Below, in pieces: positions 32,171 through 41,368 of a DNA stretch of 64,000 nucleotides (position 1 is the stretch's first letter; every line of letters starts with the position of its first letter). The position numbers and the translations under genes were made by a program. The stretch covers positions 1 to 64,000 of the forward strand of contig JBEVKF010000126.1 in assembly GCA_040509755.1 (NCBI GenBank), read 5' to 3'. The DNA comes from JACVRW01 sp040509755. GTDB lineage: Bacteria > Actinomycetota > Thermoleophilia > Solirubrobacterales > Thermoleophilaceae. The notes under the pieces are model-generated. The model was not told the DNA's origin. It was given only the letters and a program-made list of their open reading frames with translations, and did no database searches.

Positions 32171-32535
32171 ACAAGATCGAGGCAATCATCCGCCCCGAGC
32201 GGCTGCAGGACGTCCAGGACGCGCTCGACGAGCTCGGCGTGTCCGGTCTGACCGTGAGCGAGGTCGTGGGCTGCGGGCGCCAGAAGGGCTACACCGAGCA
32301 GTACCGCGGCTCGCGGGCGAACATCTCGCTGCTGCCGAAGATCAAGGTCGAGTCGGTGGTGCCGTCAGGGCTCGTCGAGGCCGCCGTGGACGCGGTGGTC
32401 CGCGGCGCGCGCACGGGTGAGATCGGCGACGGACGCGTGTTCGTCTACCCGGTCCAGGAGGCGGTGCGAATTCGCACCGACGAGCGCGGCGAGGAGACCG
32501 TCCGCCACGAAGAGGCCGAGCACTGGGGCCACTAG
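32167..32535 (+). CDS. glnK: PII nitrogen regulatory protein GlnK/GlnB
   Basis: A 122-residue PII trimer subunit that senses ATP/ADP and 2-oxoglutarate and blocks Amt when nitrogen is plentiful. The T-loop reads KGYTEQYRGSRA and keeps the Tyr equivalent to Tyr51, the site of uridylylation or, in actinobacteria, adenylylation. The ATP-binding segments TGEIGDGRVFVYPV and VRIRTDERG are present. A tail of about 10 residues (ETVRHEEAEHWGH) is longer than in E. coli. ATG at 32167 overlaps amt. The stop shares CTAG with the convergent kinase gene. Confidence 0.95.
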   Translation: MNKIEAIIRPERLQDVQDALDELGVSGLTVSEVVGCGRQKGYTEQYRGSRANISLLPKIKVESVVPSGLVEAAVDAVVRGARTGEIGDGRVFVYPVQEAVRIRTDERGEETVRHEEAEHWGH

Positions 32536-34262
32536 GGGGCGGCGTAGCGCTCGCGCGCGGCGCCGGCCCAGGGCAGCGCCTTCACCGCGATCGCGATGCC
32601 CGAGCCCAGGAGCACCCAGGCCGGCCAGAAGTAGCCGGCGCCGGCCGCCATCCAGACGCCGACGACGAACAGGTTGAAGATCGCGAGGGCACCGGCATCG
32701 GTGCGCTGGCGGCGGCGCCGGCGCAGGGCAAGAGCGGCGTCCTCGTCGGCCACCTCGGACGCCCGCAGCGGCGCGGAGGAGCGCACGATCCAGACGTCGA
32801 GGCCGGCGACCAGGCCCAGGGCGAGCAGCGGCCACACAGGCCAGGCGTTGGGCGCGCCCGTGAGTCCCCAGATCGCGAGTAACACAGCGGCGACGATTCC
32901 CAGCGCGCCCACGCGCCAGGCCGACATCCGCAGGCGGCGTGCCTGGCGCTCCTCGGCGTCGGCGTCGCTCAGCAGCACCAGCCCGGCCGGGGCGTCCGGC
33001 ACGGGGTCGGACCCGCTCAGCGGAATGTGAGCGGAGATGCGAGTGCCCTGACCGGGCGGGCTCTCGACCGCGACGGCGCCGTCGAGCGCACCGACGCGGT
33101 CTCGCAGGCCCTGCAGGCCGGACCCGGCATCGAGCATGGCCCCTCCGACCCCGTCGTCGGTGACCACCACGTCGAGCTGGCCGTCCTGCGGGCTGACCGC
33201 CACCGTCGCGTACGTGGCCTGCGAGTGCTTGGCGATGTTCGCAAGGCACTCGGAGACGACGAAGTAGGCGGCGGCCTCGACCTGATCGGGCAGCCGCTCG
33301 GTGGGAGCCGCGACCACCTCCACCGGCACGGTGGCGCGGGTGGCAAGGTCGGTGAGCGCAGCGGGCAGGCCGCGGTTGGTGAGAATCGCCGGATGGATGC
33401 CGCGAGCCAGGTCGCGCAGCTCCTTGAGGGCGAGGCCGGCCTCCTCACCCGCGCTGTGGACGAGCTCGGCGGCCCCGGGGTCGCCCTCGGCCAGTCGCTT
33501 CTCGGCCATGCGCAGCGTGAGCGCAAGGGCCACCAGGCGCTGCTGGGCGCCGTCGTGCAGGTCGCGCTCGATGCGCCGGCGCTCGGCGTCGCCTGCCTCG
33601 ATGATCCGCGAGCGCGCGTCGCGCAGGCTGGTCATCTCGGCGGCGAGTGCAGGATCGGTGTTGGAGCCGAGCAGTACCTCTGAGTAGGCGCCGTACAGGC
33701 GGCCGAGCGCTCCCAGGGCCGGGATGCCGATCGCCAGCACCACGGCGCCGAGGACCGCGAGGACGAGCGCCTCCGGAAGCGTGTCTACCACCAGGAGCCC
33801 GAGGTCGATCCCGTCCGGGATCGCCCAGAAGGTGACGGGCGAGAACACGGCCGCCACGCCTACGGACAGGACCGTCACGGTCACGATGAAGGCCACCGCT
33901 CCGAGCGGGAGTTGCAGCAGCAGGAAGACGAGGTCCTTCCATGTGGCGGGATCGCCGAGCCGGGCGTTCAGGCGCCGCCACCGCGAGGCGCCCGTGGGCG
34001 CGGGCCGGTAGGGGTCGGCGATCTCGCGGCCGGTGAGCGCGCCGATCAGCCTGCGCTCGAGCTGGGCGATGAAGCGCCAGGCGTAGACGGTGGCGATCAG
34101 AATCGGGATCCCGATCAGCGAGACAGCCAGCCCGGCGCCCAGCGAGATGGCGGTGACCAGGAACGCGAACTCGGCGATGCCAAGCGGGAGCGCCAGGAGC
34201 AGGTAGGCGATCCGCCCGTAGGTGCGGGGATCGAGGATGTCCGAGGCGAGCCGGTCCCGCAT
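32532..34262 (-). CDS. Membrane histidine kinase (HisKA_3 type) with extra C-terminal membrane module
   Basis: A 576-residue sensor kinase. Residues 1-190 hold two pairs of membrane helices (putative sensor domain). A HisKA_3 dimerisation helix follows with the phospho-acceptor His in ERRRIERDLHDGAQQRLVAL. The HATPase domain has ECLANIAKHS (N box), DDGVGGA (G1) and GSGLQGLRDR (G2). Unusually, after the ATPase (about residue 420) come four more hydrophobic segments in two pairs (about 460-500 and 530-565). No response regulator is adjacent. ATG at 34262 follows TAGAGT by 9 nt; a symmetric GTACGG repeat lies just upstream. Confidence 0.88.
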   Translation of the reverse strand: MRDRLASDILDPRTYGRIAYLLLALPLGIAEFAFLVTAISLGAGLAVSLIGIPILIATVYAWRFIAQLERRLIGALTGREIADPYRPAPTGASRWRRLNARLGDPATWKDLVFLLLQLPLGAVAFIVTVTVLSVGVAAVFSPVTFWAIPDGIDLGLLVVDTLPEALVLAVLGAVVLAIGIPALGALGRLYGAYSEVLLGSNTDPALAAEMTSLRDARSRIIEAGDAERRRIERDLHDGAQQRLVALALTLRMAEKRLAEGDPGAAELVHSAGEEAGLALKELRDLARGIHPAILTNRGLPAALTDLATRATVPVEVVAAPTERLPDQVEAAAYFVVSECLANIAKHSQATYATVAVSPQDGQLDVVVTDDGVGGAMLDAGSGLQGLRDRVGALDGAVAVESPPGQGTRISAHIPLSGSDPVPDAPAGLVLLSDADAEERQARRLRMSAWRVGALGIVAAVLLAIWGLTGAPNAWPVWPLLALGLVAGLDVWIVRSSAPLRASEVADEDAALALRRRRRQRTDAGALAIFNLFVVGVWMAAGAGYFWPAWVLLGSGIAIAVKALPWAGAARERYAAP

Positions 34263-34299
34263 GCCAGGCCAACTCTAGGTCCGAAGCGCCTCACGGTCG

Positions 34300-34315
34300 G
34301 TACGGACAGCCGTAC
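34300..34315. promoter_or_regulatory. Inverted repeat GTACGG-N4-CCGTAC, candidate operator
   Basis: Perfect 6-bp arms separated by ACAG in the 88-bp gap between the divergent kinase and beta-lactamase-like genes. It is 22 bp upstream of the kinase -10 box TAGAGT (34277-34272), close to its -35 position. A NarL-type response regulator is a plausible binder. Confidence 0.45.
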
Positions 34316-34350
34316 AACGGGGTAGCCGCCGCGCGTGCGATCCTGGGCGC

Positions 34351-35427
34351 GTGCGCCGCGCGGTCCTTGTCCTGCTGGCAACCATGGCGTCGCTGACCGC
34401 CGTCGGGGACGCGGCCGCCCCGCGCGGCATGCTCGACGTCCACCAGCGCTTCGACTTCTCCGGCGGCCCCTATGTCGAGGGATCCGTGTCGTATCTACGC
34501 GTGCTCAAGGGCGGGCACGTGCTGCTCGAGCGCTCGCGCCAGGGTGAGCTGAACGTGCGGCTGCCACTGCGCGCCGGGCTCTACCGCCTAACCAGCTTCC
34601 AGCGGCCCTGCGACGGCAACTGCTCGCTGCTCGATCCGCCCACCGACCGTTGCTCGCGGCGGGTCAGGGTCTTTACGGGCGGATCGACCTCGGTGCGAGT
34701 GGTCACTCGCCCCGGCAGCGGCTGTCGCCTGCGTGTGCAGGAGCCGCCGGCGTTTCCGGCGCGCAAGCGGATCGCGGCGGCGCGGCGCTACGTCCGTGGC
34801 CGTGCGCTGTCTTCCTTTGCGCTCATCGACACCCACGGCCGCCTCCACGGCTTCGCGCCGCGACGGCGCTACATCTCGGCCAGCGTGGTCAAGGCGATGC
34901 TGCTCGTGGCCTACCTGCGCAAGATTGGCAACCGGCTTCCCGACGCCGCCGAGCGCGCGACGCTCGGACCGATGATCTCGGTCTCCGACAACGGGCGCGC
35001 CACCTCGATCTACGGCCGGGTCGGCGATGCCGGCTTGCTCGATCTGGCGCGGCGCGCGGGGATGCGTGACCTCACCGTGGCCGGGTTCTGGGGCAGCGTC
35101 TTCTTCAGCGCGGCCGACCAGGCGCGCTTCTTCTATCGCTTCGACTCGCTGGTGCCCAAGCGCTCGCGCGCCTACGCCCGCCGGCTGCTTTCGTCGATCG
35201 TCCCGGCGCAGCGCTGGGGCTTCTCTCACTCCTCGCTGCGCCGCGGCTGGAGCACCTTCTTCAAGGGCGGCTGGCGCCAGACCGACAGCGGCTCGCTCGT
35301 CCACGAGGCGGCCCTCTTCGAGCGCGAGGGCGCGCGCTTCTCGCTGGCCGTGCTGACCGACGGCAACCCGTCGCACGACTACGGCACAGAGACGCTGCGC
35401 GGCGTGGCCGAGCGGCTGTTTCGGTGA
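34351..35427 (+). CDS. Exported serine hydrolase of the class A beta-lactamase fold
   Basis: A 358-residue secreted protein: signal peptide to about residue 22, an N-terminal domain with about five Cys (residues 23-130), then a class A beta-lactamase-like domain. The nucleophile motif S-x-x-K is ISASVVKAM, the S-D-N motif is SVSDNGRAT, and the K-[TS]-G position reads FKGGWRQ. The Glu166-type omega-loop residue is not evident. It may therefore be a penicillin-binding or peptidase relative and not a lactamase. GTG at 34351. The stop overlaps the next gene in GTGA. Confidence 0.85.
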   Translation: MRRAVLVLLATMASLTAVGDAAAPRGMLDVHQRFDFSGGPYVEGSVSYLRVLKGGHVLLERSRQGELNVRLPLRAGLYRLTSFQRPCDGNCSLLDPPTDRCSRRVRVFTGGSTSVRVVTRPGSGCRLRVQEPPAFPARKRIAAARRYVRGRALSSFALIDTHGRLHGFAPRRRYISASVVKAMLLVAYLRKIGNRLPDAAERATLGPMISVSDNGRATSIYGRVGDAGLLDLARRAGMRDLTVAGFWGSVFFSAADQARFFYRFDSLVPKRSRAYARRLLSSIVPAQRWGFSHSSLRRGWSTFFKGGWRQTDSGSLVHEAALFEREGARFSLAVLTDGNPSHDYGTETLRGVAERLFR

Positions 35428-36089
35428 CGACCCGCGGGGCGCTCGTACTGCTCGTGGCGGGCGGGCTCGCTGCGGCCGGGAGCGCGACGGCCCAGGACGA
35501 GCCCGAGGCCGGGTCGCCGGCCACTCGGCGCGCCGGCCTGGTCGACGTGCACCGTCACGCGCCGGGCATCCGCGTGGAGCTCGTCTACCGCACCAAGGCG
35601 AACATCACCGGCCGCCGCCTGCCGGGCTACTGTCGCGACTGGGGACTGCTGCTGGGCCCCGCCGCCCGCGACCTGGCGCGCGTGCAGCGCCATCTTCGCC
35701 GCCGTGGCCTCGGCCTGTTGATCGAGGACGCCTACCGCCCCGCGCGCGCCTCGCTCGCCCTCGTGCGCTGGGCGCAGAGCATCGGCCGGGGCGACCTGGT
35801 GGGGACCTACATCGCCCGCCGCAGCCGCCACAACACCGGCTCGGCGGTGGACCTCACGCTGGTGCGCGCGTCCGACGGCAAGCGGCTCCGAATGGGCACC
35901 GGCTACGACGCGCTCGGCCCGGCCGCCCACACACGCAACGCGCGTGGCCGCGTGCTGCGCAACAGGCTGACCCTCGAGCGCGCGATGGAGCGCTTCGGCT
36001 TCGCCGGCTACTGGCGCGAGTGGTGGCATTTCGAGCACCGCATCACGGGCCCTCGCTACCTCGATCTTCCGCTCGGCTGCGGAGGTTGA
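35424..36089 (+). CDS. Exported D-Ala-D-Ala dipeptidase-like enzyme (VanX/DdpX family)
   Basis: A 221-residue zinc peptidase of the M15 family with a signal peptide ending near ATAQ. The metal-binding block SRHNTGSAVDLTL has the family S-x-H-x(6)-D pattern, and EWWHFEH supplies the catalytic Glu and the third His. DAYRPARAS provides the substrate Arg. Family members cut D-alanyl-D-alanine. Translationally coupled (GTGA) to the beta-lactamase-like protein, which suggests joint cell-wall turnover. Export argues against a VanX-type cytoplasmic resistance role. Confidence 0.9.
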   Translation: MTTRGALVLLVAGGLAAAGSATAQDEPEAGSPATRRAGLVDVHRHAPGIRVELVYRTKANITGRRLPGYCRDWGLLLGPAARDLARVQRHLRRRGLGLLIEDAYRPARASLALVRWAQSIGRGDLVGTYIARRSRHNTGSAVDLTLVRASDGKRLRMGTGYDALGPAAHTRNARGRVLRNRLTLERAMERFGFAGYWREWWHFEHRITGPRYLDLPLGCGG

Positions 36090-36128
36090 GCTCACGGCTT
36101 GGCCGGGTTCGGCCGAGACCAGGTACAC

Positions 36129-37697
36129 ATGAGGCGCCTCGCCGCCACTCTCGGGATCCTGATGGCGGCGTGCGGCGCCGCCGGCGCTGACGCCTCGACC
36201 TATGAGGTCGGCCCCGGCAAGCCCTACGCCGCGCTCGAGGACGTCGACGACCTGCTCGGCCCCGGCGACCTGGTGTTGGTCAGCGGCGGGCAGAGCTATC
36301 CGGGCGGCGTGTGGCTCGAGCAGGACGGCAGCCCCGCGCAGCCGATCACGATCCGCGGAGTCGGCTCGCCGCGCCCCGTTCTGAACGGCGGGACGAACAC
36401 GATCGAGTTGGCGGGCGACAACACCGTGCTGGAGGGCTTTGACCTCACCGGCGGCAGCTTTCGCTGCCTCTACCTGCACGGTGACGGCCTGGTCGTGCGC
36501 GACACGGTCGTGCACCACTGCCCCGCGCATGGGATCCTGGGCGCCGACAACGACTCCGGCGACGCTACGCTCGAGCGCGTCGAGGTCCACCACGCCGGCA
36601 ACGGCACGGGCGAGCACTCGATCTACATGGCCACCGACGAGATCGCCCATCCCGGCTCGGTCTTTCGCATGCGCAACTGCTGGGTGCACGACTCGACCGG
36701 CGGCAATCTCGTAAAGAGCCGCGCGGAGCGCAACGAGATCTACTACAACCGCCTCGAGGGCAACGACCTGAGCTATCACGAGCTCGAGCTGATCGGCCCA
36801 GATCCTGGCGGCGGCAGCGTCCCGGGCGGGGTGCGCGAGGACTCCGACGTGGTTGGCAACCTCCTCGTCCACCGGCGCAGCGACTTCCGCTCGGCCGCCC
36901 GCGTGGGCGGTGATGCCACCGGCGAGTCGGAGGGGCGCTACCGCTTCGTGGCCAACACCTTCCTCGGTGTGTCGTCAGCGCCCTCGTTCACCGTGTTCCG
37001 CGCCTTCGACCGGCTGGAGTCGATCGAGGCCGTCGGAAACGTGATGCACCGGCCCGGCGGCGTGCAGGTGATGCGCGACCTCGAGGCCGACTGGGTGTCC
37101 GGCGCACGCTCGCTCTCGGGGGCTTCCAACTGGATCACCTCGGGGTCCGATCTGTCCACCGGCCTGGGCGCGACGTTGCAGGGCGCCGACCCCGGCCTCG
37201 ACGGCGCCTGGCGGCCGGCGGCCGGCTCGCCCCTCGTGGACGTGGGCTACGCCGCACCGCTCATACCCGGCTTCGAACCGCCGCTGGCCGCCTTCGCGGG
37301 CGCCGGCGCGTCGCGCCCGATCGACGAGGCACTCGACATCGGCGCTTACGAGCTGCCCGACCCGAGCTACCGCCCACCGGGCGCGGGCGGTCCCGGCGCC
37401 GATTCGGCGCGCCTGAGGCTCCGCGGCCTGAAGCTGCGCCGAACCCGCAAGGGCCTCTTCCTGGTGGCGAGCGTCTCCCAGCGCGCGAAGGTCGCCGGGC
37501 GCATCGACCGCCCGCGCGGCAAGAGATGGCGTCTGGTCAAGCGGCTTCGCAAGCGCGCCGTCGGGCCGGGCACGGTGCGCCTCAAGCTCGCTCGCCTGCC
37601 CCGCGGCCGGTATCGGATCGAGCTCGTCGCGCGCGCGGACGGCCAGCGGCGTTCGGCGAGGCTGCGCTTCAAGATCGGCGCTCCGAAGCCGCGGTAG
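36129..37697 (+). CDS. Exported right-handed beta-helix protein
   Basis: A 522-residue secreted protein: signal peptide to about residue 24, then parallel beta-helix turns from about 35 to 400 (for example NTVLEGFDLTGGSFRCLYLHG, VVRDTVVHHCPAHGILG and MRNCWVHDSTGGNLV), as in polysaccharide lyases and epimerases. A Pro/Gly linker precedes a basic C-terminal beta domain (about 430-522) that may bind a surface polymer. No catalytic set is identified. ATG at 36129. It follows the VanX-like gene by 39 bp. Confidence 0.82.
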   Translation: MRRLAATLGILMAACGAAGADASTYEVGPGKPYAALEDVDDLLGPGDLVLVSGGQSYPGGVWLEQDGSPAQPITIRGVGSPRPVLNGGTNTIELAGDNTVLEGFDLTGGSFRCLYLHGDGLVVRDTVVHHCPAHGILGADNDSGDATLERVEVHHAGNGTGEHSIYMATDEIAHPGSVFRMRNCWVHDSTGGNLVKSRAERNEIYYNRLEGNDLSYHELELIGPDPGGGSVPGGVREDSDVVGNLLVHRRSDFRSAARVGGDATGESEGRYRFVANTFLGVSSAPSFTVFRAFDRLESIEAVGNVMHRPGGVQVMRDLEADWVSGARSLSGASNWITSGSDLSTGLGATLQGADPGLDGAWRPAAGSPLVDVGYAAPLIPGFEPPLAAFAGAGASRPIDEALDIGAYELPDPSYRPPGAGGPGADSARLRLRGLKLRRTRKGLFLVASVSQRAKVAGRIDRPRGKRWRLVKRLRKRAVGPGTVRLKLARLPRGRYRIELVARADGQRRSARLRFKIGAPKPR

Positions 37698-37710
37698 GCC
37701 GCCAGGGCGC

Positions 37711-37716
37711 GATAAT
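37711..37716 (+). promoter_or_regulatory. -10 element GATAAT for nadE
   Basis: GATAAT is followed by 6 nt and ATG 37723. A GGAG at 37717-37720 inside the spacer could also act as a ribosome site, so this case is not purely leaderless in type. Confidence 0.48.
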
Positions 37717-37722
37717 GGAGGC

Positions 37723-39510
37723 ATGCCCCTAGATCTGCTCCGGGTGGCGCTCGCCCAGATCAACCCCACGGTTGGCGACATCGCGGGCAACGCCCGCAAG
37801 ATCGCGGAGCAGACGGCGGCGGCGCGCCAGCAGGGAGCGGCGCTCGTCGTCTTTCCGGAGCTCGCGCTGACCGGCTACCCGCCCGAGGACCTGCTGCTCA
37901 AGACCGCCTTCCTCGACGAGGCCGCGGTCGCGCTCGAGGGCCTGGCCGCCCAGACGCGCGACATCGTTGCCCTCGTCGGCTATCCCGAGAGCGCGGAGGA
38001 CGTCTACAACTCGGCCGCCGTCCTCGCCGGCGGCGAGGTCGCGGCCGTCTACCGCAAGATGTACCTGCCGAACTACGGCGTGTTCGACGAGCAGCGCTAC
38101 TTCCAGTCGGGGTCCGAGGCCGCGATCTTCGAGCTGAACGGCGTCCCGATCGGGATCTGCATCTGCGAGGACATCTGGGAGCCCGGCCCGCCCGCCATGA
38201 GCGAGGCGCTCGCCGGCGCGCAGGTGATCGTGAACCTGTCGGCCTCGCCCTACCGCGCCGGCTACGGCCGCGCGCGCGAGCGGATGCTCGTGCAGCGGGC
38301 CGTGGACTACCTCTCGGCGGTGGTGTTCGTGAACACGGTCGGCGGCCAGGACGAGCTCGTCTTCGACGGCCACAGCCTCGCCGTCGATCAGGACGGCACG
38401 GTGCTCGCACGCTGCCCGCAGTTCGTGGAGGACCTGACGCTCTGCACGATCGACCCGCGCGAGGTCGCGGCGGCACGCCTACGCGACACCCGCCACCGCG
38501 TGAATGTGCGCCGCCAGCGCCGCGCGAGTACGGTCGCCGAGCCGCCCGTTGTGCACCTGGCCAGTTTGCAGGCCGTGAGCGAGGCACACACGGTCGGCGG
38601 CAACACCGCCCCGCTCCTCGAACCGGAGGCCGAGGTGTACGCGGCGCTGCGCACCGGCTTGCGCGACTACGTGGATAAGAACGGCTTTCGGCGGATTGTC
38701 CTGGCGCTGTCGGGCGGGATCGACTCCGCGCTGGTCGCGATGGTGGCGGTGGACGCACTGGGATCCGACCGCGTCACCTGCGTCTCGATGCCCTCCTCCT
38801 ACTCGAGCGAGGGCACGCGCGCCGACGCCCGCGCCATCGCCGAGAACCTCGACTGCGAGTTCATGGAGATCTCGATCGTCGAGGCCATGACGGCCTACGA
38901 CGAGATGCTGGCCGGCGCGTTCGCGGGCCGCGAGCCCGATATCGCCGAGGAGAATGTCCAGGCGCGCATCCGCGGAAACGTGGTGATGGCGCTCTCCAAC
39001 AAATTCGGCTGGCTCGTGCTGACCACCGGCAACAAGTCCGAGCTGTCGGTCGGCTACGCCACGCTCTACGGCGACATGGCGGGCGGCTTTGCGGTGCTCA
39101 AGGACGTGTTCAAGAGCTGGGTCTACCGGCTCGTGCGCTGGCGCAACGAGACCGCGGGTCGCGAGCTCGTGCCGTCGAGCGTGCTCGACCGCCCGCCGTC
39201 GGCCGAGCTGCGCGCCGAGCAGACAGACCAGGACTCGCTACCGCCCTACGACGTGCTCGACGCGATCCTCGAGGGCTACGTGGAGGAGGACCTCGACGCG
39301 GTCGAGCTCGTGCGGCGCGGGCTGCCCGCCGCCGATGTCGAGCGCGTGATCCGCATGGTCGACCGCTCCGAGTACAAGCGCCGCCAGGCGCCGCCGGGGA
39401 TCAAGATCTCGACCAAGGCCTTCGGGCGCGATCGCCGGCTCCCGATCACCAACCGCTACGAGGGCCGCGCCGACGACGCTCCCGAGCGGCGGCTGCGGGC
39501 GCTCAAGTAG
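37723..39510 (+). CDS. nadE: Glutamine-dependent NAD+ synthetase
   Basis: Makes NAD+ from deamido-NAD+, ATP and glutamine. The 595-residue protein fuses an N-terminal nitrilase-type glutaminase (about 1-265) to a C-terminal NAD synthetase. The glutaminase triad is visible: Glu in VFPELALTGYPPEDL, Lys in YRKMYLPNYGVFDEQRYF, Cys in GICICEDIWE. The synthetase has the PP-loop LALSGGIDSALVA and TTGNKSELSVGYATLYGDMAGGF. Nothing looks damaged. ATG at 37723, stand-alone between the beta-helix and cyclase genes. Confidence 0.95.
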   Translation: MPLDLLRVALAQINPTVGDIAGNARKIAEQTAAARQQGAALVVFPELALTGYPPEDLLLKTAFLDEAAVALEGLAAQTRDIVALVGYPESAEDVYNSAAVLAGGEVAAVYRKMYLPNYGVFDEQRYFQSGSEAAIFELNGVPIGICICEDIWEPGPPAMSEALAGAQVIVNLSASPYRAGYGRARERMLVQRAVDYLSAVVFVNTVGGQDELVFDGHSLAVDQDGTVLARCPQFVEDLTLCTIDPREVAAARLRDTRHRVNVRRQRRASTVAEPPVVHLASLQAVSEAHTVGGNTAPLLEPEAEVYAALRTGLRDYVDKNGFRRIVLALSGGIDSALVAMVAVDALGSDRVTCVSMPSSYSSEGTRADARAIAENLDCEFMEISIVEAMTAYDEMLAGAFAGREPDIAEENVQARIRGNVVMALSNKFGWLVLTTGNKSELSVGYATLYGDMAGGFAVLKDVFKSWVYRLVRWRNETAGRELVPSSVLDRPPSAELRAEQTDQDSLPPYDVLDAILEGYVEEDLDAVELVRRGLPAADVERVIRMVDRSEYKRRQAPPGIKISTKAFGRDRRLPITNRYEGRADDAPERRLRALK

Positions 39511-39529
39511 TGGCGCCCGCGTGATCTAG

Positions 39530-40921
39530 GTGGGGGCCGGGCCGCGTCTGCTCTCGCCGGCTCCCGACGGCCGGGCGCGGCTGGTGGCATGGGTGGTGGC
39601 GATCGCGTTGCCCGCCGCCGGGTTTTTACTGCTGCTCGTTGCGCCGGCGACCGACGTGCTCTGGGAGCACCACCCATCGCACTTCTGGCTCGTGCTCGCC
39701 GCGGCGCTCACGAGCGCGGCGCTCGCCTTCCAGACAACCGGGATCGCGCTGCGGCGCGCCGACGCTCGTCTGTTTTTGGTTTCGCTCGCCTTTCTGGCCG
39801 CGGCCGGCTTCCTCGCCCTTCACGCCCTCTCCACCCCCGGCGTGCTGCTCGACACGCCCAACCAGGGTTTCGTGGTCGCCACGCCGGTGGGCCTGTTGAT
39901 CGCCGGGCTATGCGCGGCGCTGTCGGCCCTGCCGCTTCCGCCGGAGCGGGCGGCGAGCGTGATCCGCCACGCACGAGCGCTGCGGACCGGCCTGCTCGCG
40001 CTGATGGTGGCCTGGGCGGCGGCCTCGCTGGCCTCGATCCCGCCGCTCGACGACCCCACTCCCGTCGAGCGCGCCACCGGCGCTCTCGTGGTCATGGCGG
40101 CGGTGGCGCTCGTGCTCTATGCGTTCGCCGGCTGGCGCTACCTGATAATGGCGGTGCGCTCGGGGTCCCCGATCTTGCTCGCGGTTGCGAGCGCGTGCGT
40201 GCTGCTGGCCGAGGCGATGGGCGCGATCGCCTTGGCGCGCAACTGGCACCTGACCTGGTGGGAGTGGCACCTGCTGATGCTCGCCGCCTTCGGCGCGATC
40301 GCCTACAGCGCACGACGCGAGGAGGTCGAGGAGCGCTTCAGCGATCTCTACCTCGACCAGACCTCCGCCGGCAAGCGCGAGGTGAGCGTCCTGTTCGCCG
40401 ACCTGGCCGGCTTCACCGCGTTCTCCGAGGGCCGCGACCCGCGCGAGGTGTCGGAGATGCTCAACACCTACTTCGAGGTGGCGATCCCGCCGATCGTGAC
40501 CGAGTACGGCGGCCAGATCGACCGGTTGATCGGCGACGCGATCATGGCCACCTGGGGCACGCGAGGCGATCAGCCCGACCACGCCGAGCGCGCGGTCAGC
40601 GCGGCCGCCGCGCTTCAGGCCGAAAGCGGGCGCATCGCCGCACAGCACCCCGACTGGCCGCGCTTTCGAGTGGCGGTCAACAGCGGCGAGGCGCTGGTGG
40701 GCGTGGTGGGCGCGGAGAGCGGGCGCTCCTACACGGTGATCGGCGACACCGTGAACGTGGCGGCGCGCCTGGAGAGCCGTGCCCCCACGGGCGGGGTGGT
40801 GATCGGCGGAGCGACGCTGCGCGCGGTGCCCGGCGTGCGCGCGACATCGCTCGGCGAGATCGAGGTCAAGGGCAAGCGCGAGCGCGTGGATGCCTACCTG
40901 CTGGACGCCCGAACGGGCTGA
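39530..40921 (+). CDS. Membrane class III adenylate/guanylate cyclase
   Basis: A 463-residue protein with six or seven transmembrane helices in the first 260 residues and a cytoplasmic class III cyclase domain. The metal Asp residues are in VSVLFADLAGFTAFSE and in IGDAIMATWG. The transition-state Asn/Arg lie in GDTVNVAARLESRAP. The specificity positions look like an adenylate cyclase, but this is not certain. GTG at 39530, 19 bp after nadE. The membrane part may sense a ligand; no effector is nearby. Confidence 0.9.
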   Translation: MGAGPRLLSPAPDGRARLVAWVVAIALPAAGFLLLLVAPATDVLWEHHPSHFWLVLAAALTSAALAFQTTGIALRRADARLFLVSLAFLAAAGFLALHALSTPGVLLDTPNQGFVVATPVGLLIAGLCAALSALPLPPERAASVIRHARALRTGLLALMVAWAAASLASIPPLDDPTPVERATGALVVMAAVALVLYAFAGWRYLIMAVRSGSPILLAVASACVLLAEAMGAIALARNWHLTWWEWHLLMLAAFGAIAYSARREEVEERFSDLYLDQTSAGKREVSVLFADLAGFTAFSEGRDPREVSEMLNTYFEVAIPPIVTEYGGQIDRLIGDAIMATWGTRGDQPDHAERAVSAAAALQAESGRIAAQHPDWPRFRVAVNSGEALVGVVGAESGRSYTVIGDTVNVAARLESRAPTGGVVIGGATLRAVPGVRATSLGEIEVKGKRERVDAYLLDARTG

Positions 40922-40923
40922 GG

Positions 40924-41334
40924 CTAGGAAGTCGGCGCGGGCCGAACGGCCATCGTCACGCGCGTGACCGCGCAGACCCTGCTCTCGTCGTCTGTGAAGG
41001 TGACGTCCCAGACCCAGGTGGTGCGCCCACGGTGCAGGGGCCTGCCCTCCGCGTGCACGTACCCGCCCGTGACGGGGCGCAAGAAGGTCGTGCTGTTCGA
41101 CATTCCGACCGCGAAGCTGCCGTTGTCCTTGACGGCTCCATGAGTGGTGACCGAGACGAGCGACTCCGCCAAGGCGGCGTAGGCCCCGCCGTGGACCAAC
41201 CCCATGGGCTGCTGGACGCGCCGCTCGACCGGGAAGCGAGCGCGGCAGCGCTCCAGGTCGGCCTCGAGCAACTCGAAACCGAGTACATCGTCGAGCGTGC
41301 CCGCTACCGGGTAGGTCGAGGCCGGCGAGTCCAT
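40924..41334 (-). CDS. PaaI-type hotdog thioesterase
   Basis: An acyl-CoA thioesterase of 136 residues. The hotdog helix carries PMGLVHGGAYAALAES, the G-G active-site motif of the PaaI family, followed by VGMSNSTTFLRPV and GRTTWVWDVTF. ATG at 41334 is preferred because TAGTGT (41350-41345) lies upstream of it. A second ATG at 41370 would add 12 residues but would overlap the ATG of the divergent gene inside one CCATGG. Its stop lies 3 bp from the cyclase stop. Confidence 0.85.
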   Translation of the reverse strand: MDSPASTYPVAGTLDDVLGFELLEADLERCRARFPVERRVQQPMGLVHGGAYAALAESLVSVTTHGAVKDNGSFAVGMSNSTTFLRPVTGGYVHAEGRPLHRGRTTWVWDVTFTDDESRVCAVTRVTMAVRPAPTS

Positions 41335-41368
41335 CGGGAGCGGCACACTACCCTTCGCGGCGCTTTCC

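Noticed and set aside
34351..35427. Calling the serine hydrolase an antibiotic-resistance beta-lactamase
   Set aside because: No evident Glu166 residue, K-G-G in the third motif and coupling to a cell-wall dipeptidase-like gene do not support it.
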